Source of the DNA: Cristatella mucedo
Lineage: Eukaryota > Bryozoa > Phylactolaemata > Cristatellidae
DNA length: 64,000 bases
Direction: 5' to 3'
Assembly: GCA_009760855.2 (NCBI GenBank)
Contig: WPIO01000049.1
Coordinates: 2,744,501-2,808,500, forward strand
Shown here: piece by piece, positions 11,991 to 22,879 of the stretch
How the letters are laid out: each line of letters opens with the position of its first letter
Position numbering within the stretch: position 1 is the first letter of the stretch
Made by a program: the position numbers and the translations under genes
The notes under the pieces: model-generated
Database searches by the model: none
The model's input: the letters and a program-made list of their open reading frames with translations, nothing else
Told to the model about the DNA's origin: nothing

Positions 11991-13012
11991 TGGCTCAATT
12001 GTGGCTGCCACAGTTACGTTTTTAGTCAGAACAAGATCAGTGGTGATAATCCTAGTAAATTTAGCATCTGCAGTTAATTATTTAGATCGTGTACACTACG
12101 TTCGCTTAATTTCTAAAATATATTCTTGAAGAAGATGAACCTTCAATGGAGATCTACAAATATTATAAAAAAACGATAGTACCAGGGATCTCCTTATAGA
12201 ACGTTAGCTTCAACCACTAAATTTAGATGTGCTAGCGAATGCTTAATGCGATTGTCGTGCAAAAGTGAACTTAAAATGCTTAGTGCATAAAGGTACTAGG
12301 TTTGCAGTCTTACTATATTACCCCGTAAGTATATCGGTCATTAATTTCACTTAGAACGTAGTTATGCAGTTAGTGGTAGCTCTGAAACTGAATTGCCAAA
12401 CTTAGTTTCTCCAGCTTCAACCATCCTGCAAGACACATCTACAAATCCAATTTTGAGCCTCACGTTATGTTAACGGATAGAACGCAATACTTGCAGTAAT
12501 GTACTAAAATTTCTTAATCTTTTTCCAGTAATCAATATTAAAAACCTCAGTGTAAACTAACATAAGTTTAGAAATAAAAAGAATACAGATGGTAGGTACA
12601 AGATCCATGCTGAAGATTCTAATTATTGTGTGCATGTATCGATTGTCAGTAGATTTGATTTTTTCAACAGGAGCTAGTTATTCTGATTAGTAATGGACTA
12701 TGATTCCAATAGTAGTGGTTTCACTATTGTAGGAATAATTGTATTCAAAGCTGTATTTCTTACTTTTTCTTCAAAAGTTAGCTTATCACCCGTCGTTCTT
12801 GACTTCAATAATCAGATATGGTCAATAAATCTAGCTGACCTTGTTAGTTGTTCACATTAGTATAGTAAAAAAATGTCTGCGGCAGCTTCTATGACTGATA
12901 TTACAGACACTAATGAGGCGATCGTACCTCAGAAACTTAAAATGTAAATTGATTACCTGTTAAATATAAGCTCGTTGCTCACGATGTTCAAACGCTCGCT
13001 TCAGACATCTCT

Positions 13013-13447
13013 GTGTTTACTGTTACGTACATAAAAAAGTTTTACATCGCTCAGTGTGAGACCGAGGTTCAGAATTTTATTAATGCTGGCTATTCTAACG
13101 TTGCAGCTGATTTGGAGGCTAATGCTAGGAGTCAGATTAACAATAGGCTGGACCAGAATAGTGAAATAAGCAGTTACACCACTTGGGCTGCAGATCATTT
13201 TCTTGCAGCATCTACACGCATTAGCATAGTTGGCCATGTTAAGCTTGATATCGAATCCATCGTTAAGGATGAGGTTTACACAGCTGTGCTAAGCATCTTT
13301 ACATGTATGAGCGCCCGTCAGACTACTATGTCAGCTACCGAAGAGATAGGACAAGGTCCAATCGTTCCAGTAGAGACAGCTCAAGCAGTTATCACTGCTA
13401 CTGTTAATCTAGAGTTATGTCTTATGTCACCTTTTCCGCATCTTTAG
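13013..13447 (+). pseudogene. Unassigned open frame in the Polinton-like region
   Basis: An uninterrupted 144-codon frame, long for such AT-rich decayed DNA, with a balanced composition (VAADLEANARSQINNRL, AADHFLAASTRI). There is no signal peptide or membrane segment. Continuations in other frames follow on both sides, including another frame at 13622-13810, which suggests a frameshifted gene of about 13.0-13.8 kb. I do not recognise the family; a structural or accessory gene of the Polinton-like element is the simplest guess from position. Confidence 0.4.
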
Positions 13448-13810
13448 CGGCTAGAACGCGTTCGATTTAAAAACGTGTATGATATAGAGGATAGGTAACT
13501 TGTCCCGCTTTATGTCCTCACACGTCCGGTAGATGCAAACGCAAAAGCCTCCATGTTGCAGCTATATAACATGTCTATTTACCCAATTGGAATGGATAGG
13601 TTTGAGGCAAGTTGGTAGCCGTTGTTGGAATCGCTAAGGCTCATGCTGAAATATTGTACTTTGCGAATGAATCCATCAGGTCCTTACCTTGCGAAAACTT
13701 ACTCAAAGATTAGAGACGGCAGCATTTTTGCTGAGAAGCATAACAACCTTAAAGTTGAAAAAGTGAACGCGATGCAGGATACGGCTTACTCTCAAAAACA
13801 GATTTTCTGA

Positions 13811-14609
13811 TGATATTAGACACTAGAATTCACAATAGCGTTTATTATTCGACTCTAGTTAATACTAGGGAATTGATAACCGAAGATCAACATAGATGAT
13901 TTCTAGTTAAAGCTCAATATTTCTACCACTTTTTCAAATGCTTACTTTCAGTGAAATCGTTTTCTTGTGCAACCGTAACAGTAGATACAATCTCAATTTT
14001 CATGATTATTTTGTAAGCAATTGTTTCTCAAAGATAGATCAACAGCGCCTATTATATATAATGATGCAATAACATTTAAATGGACGAGGGTGAAAAATGT
14101 TGCTAACTTTTAATTTGACGTAATCGTTTCTAATAGTGTAATAGCTCTACCTGAATTTTGAAATAGCTTACTTAAGTAATCTGGGAAAATTAATTAGGTA
14201 GTTTTTGCTTTTCTTTGTCCTATCTCGGAAAAATATCTAATCGTTTTTTAAATATGCCATAGCCACTGACTCTATCTGTTATGGCAGTTTGATTGTGTAT
14301 ATAAATTAAGTATTTCATCCCTCAAGTCGCTAATTGTTGGTCTTGTGGAAGGTAGTGGATTTATAATAACATAATCATCTGTAAGCATTTTTACTACTTA
14401 ATAATAATCAAAGTCTACGATAGTCTAGACTAGTCGAAGTCTACAATGGTCTAGATCAGAGGGACGATATAATGAGAATCTCTTACTTTAATAGAATACT
14501 ATTGGACCCTATCCGACATAACGATCACAACTGTCATCTGATGTGGGCACACCTTTACTTACTAGCATGGAGCGACCATTATTCATCGCAACTCCATATA
14601 CTGAAGATA
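13811..14609. other. AT-rich stretch without recognised gene
   Basis: It continues the composition of the Polinton-like region. There are many stops in all frames and no motif I recognise. A short local duplication of AGTCTAC(G/A)ATNGTCTAGA is visible near 14412-14455. Confidence 0.5.
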
Positions 14610-14842
14610 CTATGGAATCCAATTTCATTAGAAAAAATTCAGATGCTATAATAAGAATCAATCCATCCATTTTCAATGCTAGATAAGTAAAAGTATCCGA
14701 AACAATAAATTGGCATGATGGAGCTACTAAATATAATGCAGATAACAAACTGACTAATAGAGAGAAAGATATGGCTATGAGACGCAAATCTGCTCTGAGT
14801 GTGGGTATTACTCAATATAGAATTATAACTATCGATTAAGAT
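14610..14842 (+). repeat. Left arm of inverted repeat
   Basis: About 230 bases are the reverse complement of 15160-15387 at very high identity, with a few substitutions and a small indel near the TTTCTCTC segment. The spacer is about 320 bases. The arm copies part of a frame that runs on the minus strand of the right arm. Confidence 0.85.
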
Positions 14843-15159
14843 TGATAAGATATAAGATTATAAGATTGATGCAATCTGAGTTCGCTAATTCTAATTTTAA
14901 GGATTTCATCACTTAATATTGGACCTCTTACAACTGAGGAAAACCTTGATTGAGTCTTTACAGCTCGAAGGCCGACATTTTTAAGTGTGGTGCTGTTAGA
15001 TCTCTAATCGTTTTCTCGTTTGCATATTTAAAGGAAGGGATACTATAGATTATCGAATAGGATAACTCTGCTGCAATTTCTAAGTTTCTCTATTTAGTAA
15101 ATATTCTCGTAAGTATCCTACTTTCGCCACTTGTTTATTAATATCGTATTCACTAGGCT

Positions 15160-15387
15160 CTATAGTTATAATTCTCTATTGAGTAATACCCACACTCAGA
15201 GCAGATTTGCGTCTCATAGCCATATCTTTCTCTCAATTTGCAAGTTTGTTATCTGCATTATATTTAGTAGCTCCATCATGCCAATTTATTAGTTCGGATA
15301 CTTTTACTTATCTAGCATTGAAAATGGATGGATTGATTCTTATTATAGCATCTGAATTTTTTCTAATGAAATTGGATTCAATAGAAT
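15160..15387 (-). repeat. Right arm of inverted repeat, carrying gene remnant
   Basis: This arm pairs with 14610-14842. On the minus strand, from about 15460 down to 15050, one frame is nearly open with only a few stops (for example NFIRKNSDAIIRINPSIF and SELINWHDGATKYNADN), which looks like real but decayed coding sequence continuing beyond the arm. The hydrophobic open frames read in the opposite sense on both arms are then shadows. The product is not recognised; it probably belongs to the Polinton-like element. Confidence 0.6.
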
Positions 15388-15564
15388 CTTTATTCAGCAC
15401 ATCATCTAAATCTATAGGCCTACCTAAATATATTATCCTGATGTTTTCTAGATCTAACGCTCTCGAAGAATTTCTGGATCGGATCTTGATAATGCCATTT
15501 ACAATTATAGGCCTACAAAAACAGCAATCACAGGTTCTCTAAAATCAGTTACTCTTATAACAAT

Positions 15565-16165
15565 TGTTCTGTTTTGGCTTGATTATTGTAATTCCCTATT
15601 GGCTGGGCTACCAAAAAAAGCAACTGGCCACTGCAGCTGGCTATGAATATGGCGGCAAATCTAGTTTCAAGTCGCAGAATTTTAACCACTTGTCTGCTTT
15701 GCTAAAAGAGTGAGGATGGCTGCAGGCTGATCAATGGATCCAGAGCAAAGTTCTTATGCTGACCCACAACGCCCGCCACGGCTCGGCTCATTCTCAACGA
15801 GCTGAACTTCTGCACCAGTTTCAGCATTCTCGTGCCCTCAGGTCCTGTATGGTCAATACATTAGCTATTCCATTCCTCTGCTTAAAGACCATTGGCGACA
15901 GAAGCTTTAGCTCTGCAGTTCCCAGGACTGTAGAATTCGCTTCCACAATTCTATCGCAACGACAACTACTCCCCTGCTGCTGACTGTGGCTCATCCTTTT
16001 CAGCGGTCCTGAGCTGCTACTTCAATTCTACTCACTACCTCAAACTGCTTTCCTGACTCTGCTATATTTCCTAATTTCTCTTTATTGCTTGAGGTGAAGT
16101 CTGTTTGTTACCGAATGGGTACCGAATGCCATCGAGGCAGTGAGTGGGCCATTATAATAATAATA
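15565..16165 (+). mobile_element. L2/CR1-type retrotransposon, family 2, left part
   Basis: The 3' end of a family 2 element: DYCNSLLAGLP, PLQLAMNMAA, LLHQFQHSRALRSCM, then the 3' UTR ending near GAGTGGGCC, matching the minus-strand copy at 48290-49680. Frameshifts and stops are present. The remainder of its 3' UTR resumes after a family 1 element, at 16770-16870. Confidence 0.8.
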
Positions 16166-16765
16166 ACAATAATGCATTTGATAAAGTGCTCTTAGAGAAC
16201 TCAATCTCTTTCTAGGCACTTTACATTTGCTGCTAAGGGAAATGCAATTAAATGGTGAGTATTTTCATGCTTGATAAACAACATGAATAACGTGGTTTGG
16301 GGTGACATGCACAGGGTCAGCATGCAAATGTGGTTAGTGGCAGCATGTACAGTGTCAGCACGCATAAGCACGTGAACGAAGAATCACTGGGACCCAATAA
16401 ATGCTGTCCTAAATAGGTGTGTTTTAAAGTTATTTTAAATTGTGGTCAAGTTAGGGGTTGTTCTGATGCATTTTGAGAGGAAGTAACAGGCTTTGGGAGC
16501 ATACGAACTACATGCACGGTCTCCAAAGGATTTGAGGTTTGTACGAGGTATTGGTACACTGCTGGATTCCGAAAAGTGGGCGGTACAATGCTCGGCCTGG
16601 TGGGGGAGTAGATCTGAGAGATAGGCTGGAGTCAAAGAATGAAGTAACCCAAACGTGAGCGACAAATCTTTAATTCGATCCGTTGCTTGACTGGGAGCCA
16701 GTGCAGGTCGGCGAGAAGTGGTGTGATACGGCAACTGCGACGCTCACGACAGACATGAAAACTCA
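16155..16765 (-). mobile_element. L2/CR1-type retrotransposon, family 1, nested insertion
   Basis: A minus-strand 3' portion of family 1: the (ATT)n tail at 16155, then a CACTTTACATTTGCTGC-type 3' UTR and, further right, the C-terminal coding region (LLPHQAEH, RTNLKSFGDRA). It is flanked on both sides by pieces of one family 2 element, so it inserted into that element. Confidence 0.85.
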
Positions 16766-16870
16766 CCTGCATAACACCTGCATAACACCTGCATAGTCTT
16801 TATGCCTTTGTGGAGCTACAGACGGAGATAAATTACATTAAATTATATATTCCCAACCAAATTGGTAGTA
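16766..16870 (+). mobile_element. L2/CR1-type retrotransposon, family 2, 3' terminus
   Basis: AAAACTCACCTGCATAACACC, GTCTTTATG and CTTTGTGGAGCTAC-ACGGAGATA match the terminal 3' UTR of the family 2 copy at 48290-48370. The tail is an ACATTA-like repeat. A local triplication of AACACCTGCAT lies at 16768-16795. Confidence 0.75.
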
Positions 16871-17124
16871 GAATATAGATGATATCTTCCAAGCATTTTA
16901 CGCATTACTCCATCAGGATCAGGCTTCTTACAGGGGTATTTCTTAAAAGCCTCCTAAATAGTTGACCTGGTAACACATACTATGCAGCTATAAAAAATCC
17001 TGCGTTAGGGATAATGGCATTTAGCATTTCATTTACCTATTCTCTCTTTCCTGATAACGGATCTGTAAAGCAACAAATAATAAAATCCTCTAAAGCTTGC
17101 TATTTTAACATCTAGATCTAAAGG

Positions 17125-17382
17125 TTAATGCAGATAGCCTAATATAGAGCCATCATCTGGATTGGAATGATCTTTTGTAATCCTTATCATATTATTACTT
17201 GTGTCGAGTGTACTAGTCATTGTATCACCTAGTTTACTGACAAAGTAAGTCTTGATAAATCCTGGATTAGGTACGTGTAAACGACGAGCAAAATCAGAAT
17301 AAACGAATAATGTGCCATTGAAGCAGAGGTTACCATAAAAATGCCACGTTCTCCAGTAATTGCAACTTTTGTATCTGCACAA
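17125..17382 (-). pseudogene. Unassigned frame at right end of Polinton-like region
   Basis: An 85-codon minus-strand frame (CFNGTLFVYSDFARRLHVP, IKTYFVSKLGDTMTSTLD) with balanced composition. A neighbouring frame upstream also looks coding-like, suggesting a frameshift. The family is not recognised. Position and composition link it to the Polinton-like remnant. Confidence 0.3.
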
Positions 17383-17474
17383 TCCTTCGTCTCTGCATCG
17401 CTAGCATGTACTGGATTTGAAATATTAATTATTCAATGACTATTCAAACATACATAAATTTATACGGATACACT

Positions 17475-17494
17475 ACATGTATGCATATATATAT

Positions 17495-17558
<64 letters not shown>

Positions 17559-17672
17559 GTGTGTATGTGTGTGTGGGTGGGCATGCCTGCGTGTGCTCGC
17601 ATGCATGTTTGTGCACGTGTGTATGTGTGTGTGTGTGTATGTGTGAGGGTGTGTCTTTGTGTGTGTACTTAA
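17475..17672. repeat. (AT)n then (GT)n microsatellite
   Basis: About 75 bases of (AT)n pass into a (GT)n-rich stretch with GCAT interruptions. Open frames over it are artefacts. Confidence 0.95.
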
Positions 17673-17727
17673 ATACACTTTCAAGACGTAGCCACTCTGG
17701 AGAGAAGAGAAGACCTCTAATTATAGC

Positions 17728-17729
<2 letters not shown>

Positions 17730-17780
<51 letters not shown>

Positions 17781-17790
17781 TCTCTCTCCG
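17730..17790. repeat. (CT)n microsatellite
   Basis: An almost pure CT dinucleotide tract of about 60 bases. Confidence 0.95.
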
Positions 17791-19419
17791 TGCTTCAGTC
17801 CGCAAAATCCTTATCAGTGTTTTACGTGCAGGCATTACACTTAGGGAATTTACAGGAACATTCCGCTGCCACGCCACCATCAATCTCACCATAAACTTGG
17901 TGACAGTCAACAGTTTCATACAACCTAGCCTCACATCACAGCTTTTGCTCCATCCGAGTGAAGGGTTCTTTGTGTGGTCGAGGTTTAAAGTCCGCCCACG
18001 TCGCGACTAAAGGCCGTATTAACATGTTTTGCAACAACGCCCCACTCTCAGTCAACATCTCTTTGTCCTGCGGTTCTGAGAGCCTTACCTGTGCGTTATT
18101 ATATGCAAGCTAGGAAGCGTCGGTCTAACTAAACTAACTAACAAGGGGCCGTGAATGGATAAGCGGCCGTAAATTGAAACTCGAGCAGCAGTTTGTTTCG
18201 TCTCTTGTGCGCGCTCGTCTAAACATGAAAATATACCCAGCATTGTGTCTTCGCTGTTTCTTCTCTTGCAGAAAGCTTTTCAGTGCCTGGGGGAAAAGCC
18301 GGCTCTATTTTTCGTTATGTAAAAGACTTTATTTGACCATTAAAATGATTACCCGCGAGGGAGACCTCACCTGCTGGAGTGGCGTCTCTGTGGAATATCG
18401 ATCTCTAGCCAGCCACCAGGAGTTAACCAATTTTGCATGTTTCGTTTGCGATAGTAAAAAATAACGAGTTTTTACTTTGACCGCTAGTTCTTCACTTTTC
18501 AACGGGCGACACGCATTACCGGTTTCCAAGCTGTCCATCAGAAACTGGCTGTAGAAAAAACATTATCGACTGCATGTTGCAGACGCTACGTTTACAGCGT
18601 AACCAGAGAATGCCGCGCGGATTGCGGGTGCGTGCTGTCTCGCGGGAAGACCACGAGGCCTGTCCCTAGCCTCAATGCGTGTACTACTTCCTGCACCACT
18701 CGTTGTCGCAGCGAAGCTTCAGAGGCGAAAGCGTTTATAAACAAGTGCACGTTAAAGATAAACGTGCTCAGAGTGTATAAACATTGATGCAAATGTATAT
18801 GGGTACAACTTGTTGATCAAAGTTTTCCAAGATTGTTGTGCGGTGGGGGAATAATCGCACAAATCTTTCCATGGGGCCAGACCGGCAAGGTTTGCGTTCG
18901 GAGATTGAGTAATGAAATTAATAAACTAACTATAGTAATAGTAAGGCTGGCAACTGCTGGAAACTTGTAGTTCTAAATCACTGGACACGAATTCGGCATT
19001 TGGTTACCGAGTGAAAAGTTGGGACACGAGTTCGTCGTCGGTTAAGACCAGGGAGTGTAGAAATATCTGGGGGTTGGGAGGAGGCCCCACGTCGCTACCA
19101 AGCAATGCCTCTCTCTTCCAGTGGTCTCTTCTCTTGCAGCTCTGGAATGCACTGATCAAATTCCCTCTATGAATGGAATTATAGAGTTGGTACCTAGCTG
19201 TTTTATTTAGACATTTGCCGACCACAAGACTGAGCGATTTCCCGAATCATCGACAAAGACAAAAGAGCTAAGCGATTGAACGAAACGCCGGTGAAGTGAC
19301 GCCTAGAAAAACGCCAGGCTTTTTTTTTAAAGATATTAAGACATCTGCCAGAACCTAATGGAAAATTACTCACTCAAGCGGACGCAGCAAGAATTGGAAT
19401 TTTTCACGCTCTTACCATC
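17791..19419. other. Intergenic, no gene recognised
   Basis: Only short open frames without family resemblance are present. There is no SINE, LINE or simple repeat beyond an 8-base T run at 19321. Confidence 0.5.
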
Positions 19420-19424
19420 TTGTA

Positions 19425-19495
19425 TCTGTCACCTTGTATGTATCACCATCTTGTATGTATCACCATCTTGCATTTATCAACTTGGAATGTATCAC
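19425..19495. repeat. Short tandem repeat, ~18-bp unit
   Basis: Three to four diverging copies of a unit CACCATCTTGTATGTAT. Confidence 0.75.
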
Positions 19496-21425
19496 TTACG
19501 TGTCGCTTTGGAATCGACCATCCTCTTTTCTGCAGCTGCTTTCCCTCAGCAGCACTCGATCAGGGCAACTTCGCTGTCTTTCAGCTTGTCTCAACAGCTT
19601 CTGCGGCAAGCCATGCTGCCCACTAGAAGAAATCATCTCCTGGTATTCTCTGCTGGTTCTTTGTTGCAGTAATTCACCACAACGTTATAGCCCAGGGAAA
19701 TTTATGCGCCCCTATAAATCGTCGCAGAAGAGCTTGCATTACTCTAAAATATGCAATGCGACGTCTTTGCTGTATTTGTTTCGTGTATTTCGACAAAGTG
19801 GTTTATCACGGGCGAGTAAATGCGTGACCCGAGACCAGTTATGAGCAAAACGCATCCACATTCAATAGAAGCGCCTATATTAATTTATCTGTACTCGGGT
19901 AGTGCATTTAGTAAACGCAGGCATGTCGGGTAGAATGGCTGCCTGGCCTAATAAAGCAGCTACATAGTATCTGTCATCGCTCAGGAAATAGCAAGTCGAG
20001 AGACGATTAGATGCGTGTACTTACTAGTTTTTGCAATTGCTCGTCGTCGTTCATGCCTAACGCTAGGTGTGCTGCTCCTCGTCCTCCGTTTTGAGCACTT
20101 ATGGTTGAAAGCGGATTACAATTACGCTTGCCGCACGAGCCGTGAAGTGGTGTGCACCTCGTCCGTTGAGCTGCTAACGCTGTTGAGCTGCTAACTGCAG
20201 TCGCTGCGAGAATATCATAATGCTACCAGCACGAGTCTTAAAGTGGTTATGCTCTCTGGCCTCAGACCATGCAGGTGTAGCAGCAGTCACTCTTCCTCGC
20301 GTCCGATTTCAAATTTTAATACACATTCACCATATGTCTTCGCAGAGAGCACGTGATCAAGCATTCAGACCTGAGGCTCCGGAGCCCAATGCTAGTATGC
20401 TGTGAACTGTGCATGGTGTATAAGAATCCACAAGCTGACGAAAACATTTCAACTTCATCTGACCGATCCAATCTACCAGCATTCATGCCATCGCACGTCT
20501 AACCACTGTGGATTGCAGCTGATGCCCAAAGCAGACAAATTACTTCAAATATGCATGCCAACAACTCGCGAACGTTGGCGCAGCTTTTTCTTAATTGCAT
20601 CTGCCGACCAAACAGCGGTCCAGCTCGTCTCCTGTAGTGATCTCATAGATAGAGCCGATTGGGCTTCCAGTGGTTAATAACAATAACAGTACTAATAACG
20701 GTAGGTCATTTGAATTGCATCCTAAAAGTTCTTGAACTCTAACGAGGGCCTAACAGTTTACTGAAAGAGGCTCATAACTAAAGTCAATGACTTCAACGGT
20801 ATCAAGCATGCAAAAACAAGCATGGATCAAGCTTAGGCTAACATGCTAAAGCGATCATGCAGAAGCTCACTGCCGCCAGTGGGCTTGGTTAGAATTCGGG
20901 CGAGTGAAATCCACTAATTTTAGCATGCACAGGCACAGACGCGAAGGGAAAGCTGACCGGAACTAATGTATATTTAGCTAAGACTTATCAACTGCAAAGT
21001 CTTTCTATTTACTTAGGGTGGCTGGAAGCAAACATCATAAGTTTGACCCGCACGAGCTGAAGGCTCGATAATTATACGATTTCAATTCAGTGAGACGCAA
21101 GCAAAATTCACTGAAGCGGAAAGTGGGCATCGTGAGAGCCTGCTGCGGACTGGTAGGACTTGAGGAACAAGCACGTCTGCTAGGTTGGCTGTAGGAGTAC
21201 GCAGGTTAGATAGGGCGGCTGTAGGAGCCACGAGGTTTAGGTCGGGTAGATAGGCTGGTGTAAGAGAGTTACAGCCATCTGCTACCCATACGTAGGATCC
21301 TGCAATCGATTCAATGCTAGACAGGGAGCCAGTAAAGCTCAGGTAGACGTGTGAGATACGGTTGAAAGCAGATCAGACCCTCATTTCAGATCAGATCAGG
21401 TTGCAAAAATAAAATTAAAATATAT
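19496..21425. other. Intergenic, no gene recognised
   Basis: Open frames are short and unrecognised. A loose repeat of GGCTGTAGGAG/GGTTAGATAG lies at about 21150-21270. Confidence 0.5.
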
Positions 21426-21427
21426 AC

Positions 21428-21580
21428 AATTCATTTATATAGCGCCCCAAGATAACTTAATCTCTATTCAGGCGCTTCACATATGCCTCGGGGCTTGAGC
21501 CCACGACCCCAGTCGGACCGTGGTCGGAGCGAGCACCTTAACCGCTGGACCAGACAATAAAGGGCACACGGTAGGAGTAC
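21428..21580 (-). mobile_element. SINE-B copy (tRNA-derived)
   Basis: A minus-strand copy. Reading in sense: a box-A-like TGGTCCAGCGGTTAAGGTG, a degenerate box B GTGGGCTCAAGCCC, GCATATGTGAAGCGCC, and a 3' tail near TCTTGGGGCGCTATATAAAT. The head is tRNA-like and the tail LINE-like. About 150 bases. Confidence 0.85.
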
Positions 21581-21830
21581 TGAACAAGGGAATCGCATTA
21601 ATGTAGACATGGTGTCTCCAAAGCCTGTGAACTAATTTGGGTGCCTCGGTCTTTTGTGAATTTGTGGTTGATTCAAGAGTATTAAAGCACTGGGCTGGGC
21701 CATTGCATTCAACTGCTGTGCAGAGTATGCAAATGCCTGTGCACGTAGTCGTAGAGCAGCACGAGGATACTACGCGTGGAGTGTAGTGCAATGTGCAATA
21801 AATAAAATATGCAATATGCAGTAGAAAAAT

Positions 21831-21879
21831 GACGGCAGAGCGAGCCGAATGCTCTCTGCGTTCGGCTCGCTATGCCGTC
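21831..21879. other. Strong hairpin, 19-bp stem
   Basis: The arms 21831-21849 and 21861-21879 are reverse complements with one mismatch, round an 11-base loop. The stem is GC-rich. No flanking terminal repeat was identified. Confidence 0.85.
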
Positions 21880-22084
21880 CCTTGGCTGAGGGCCTCAGCT
21901 GAGAGAGCCAGAGCTAGTCTCCAGCAGTGGGCTGCTTAGCCTGAAGCCTCACTGCCAGAAAGTGAAGCTCGTGCAGCTATCGCGCGTGGCGGCGGCAGCC
22001 ACTCCATTTACCGTCCGTCGAACGCCGTGCTGATCGGCGGACTTCACGGAACTGGTCGCTTTTCTCTTTCAGAGTCCGGCAGAG

Positions 22085-22106
22085 ATCGATGCATCGATGC
22101 ATCGAT
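22085..22106. other. 22-bp perfect palindrome
   Basis: Overlapping ATCGAT and ATGCAT units form a perfect 22-base palindrome. Confidence 0.9.
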
Positions 22107-22194
22107 TCCACGATCGGCACAGCGTGCAGGCAGAGCGAGCCGCTCGGCCCATCAACCAGGACCATCGTGCCCGATGAGCGATTATCTCTTCCTG

Positions 22195-22335
22195 ACGGCA
22201 CACTAGGCAAGACAGTTCCATTAACGACCTCAGTCCCGAGGTCACGGGTTCGAATCCTGAGGAGTGCGATAATTTACTACCACTGCAAGTGATGGTGGCA
22301 GCCGTACAGGCTATTGCAGCAGTCTATGCGAGTGA
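22195..22335 (+). mobile_element. SINE-A copy (tRNA-derived)
   Basis: A truncated + strand copy. It contains CCTCAGTCCCGAGGTCACGG followed by a perfect box B, GGTTCGAATCC, then the tRNA-unrelated body CCACTGCAAGTGATGGTGGC. The 3' end has decayed. It is not a true tRNA gene because the same sequence recurs with the same body elsewhere. Confidence 0.85.
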
Positions 22336-22374
22336 CACTCTTGAATCCGGTCCTTCGCTAGACGCACCAGTGCG

Positions 22375-22605
22375 AAGCTGCTCTAGAGGTTGATCCGGTG
22401 CTTCTTGCTGCAGCAGCACCGAGCCTGCTTCCGCCGAGTGGGCAAGGCGGTGATCCGCCTCTCTAAGCTCCAGAGCAGAGTGCCTCGTTGCCTCGGCGAC
22501 TCGGACACTGCGATCTCGACAATCGCACGATTGGCAAAATAGTGGCCAGTACAGATGATGCCGAAATGATACAAGCAAGAGCACCCTCTTTCGTATATTT
22601 CGATT
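22375..22605 (-). repeat. Duplicated block, copy 2 (partner at 9210-9445)
   Basis: The minus strand resembles 9210-9445. One frame remains open from about 22879 to 22463 and includes ACIISASSVLATILPIVRL, which could be a membrane segment. The family is not recognised. It may be an old repeat or a duplicated exon. Confidence 0.5.
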
Positions 22606-22879
22606 CAGCAATCGCATCAAAGTAAGCCTGCCGACAGTTGCTGCAATGAGCCTGGCGGCGATCTACCACTAAATCACCAATGACCTTTACTTGACCTTTA
22701 CTTTGACATTTACTGTAGTTTGATTGGAGTATTGCGATACAGGCTGCAGCGTTTCCAGGTGGCCGCAGGCTCGCGACTTTGGCAAAGTGGAGACTGGGGA
22801 GACCCTTGGAGGAGCTAGGGTGCCCTCTGGTGAGGAGAGGTCGGACCTGGCCGGGTCCAATCCAGTATAGCCCAGCCAT

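Larger units (their letters stand above)
9640..17430. mobile_element. AT-rich remnant of a Polinton/Maverick-like element
   Basis: Base composition drops to clearly AT-rich compared with both flanks. Inside lie a broken protein-primed type B DNA polymerase (10924-11990), other unassigned frames (13013-13447 and 13622-13810 on +; 17125-17382 on -) and an inverted repeat (14610-14842 with 15160-15387). A retrotransposon composite (15565-16870) splits it. The polymerase type is characteristic of Polintons and related adinto-like viruses integrated in animal genomes. The ends are my estimate from composition; I could not identify terminal inverted repeats, a target-site duplication, an integrase or a recognisable capsid gene. 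Confidence 0.6.

Noticed and set aside
22195-22335. A tRNA gene, because of a perfect box B
   Set aside because: No full cloverleaf can be drawn and the same non-tRNA 3' body recurs at many loci, so it is a SINE.
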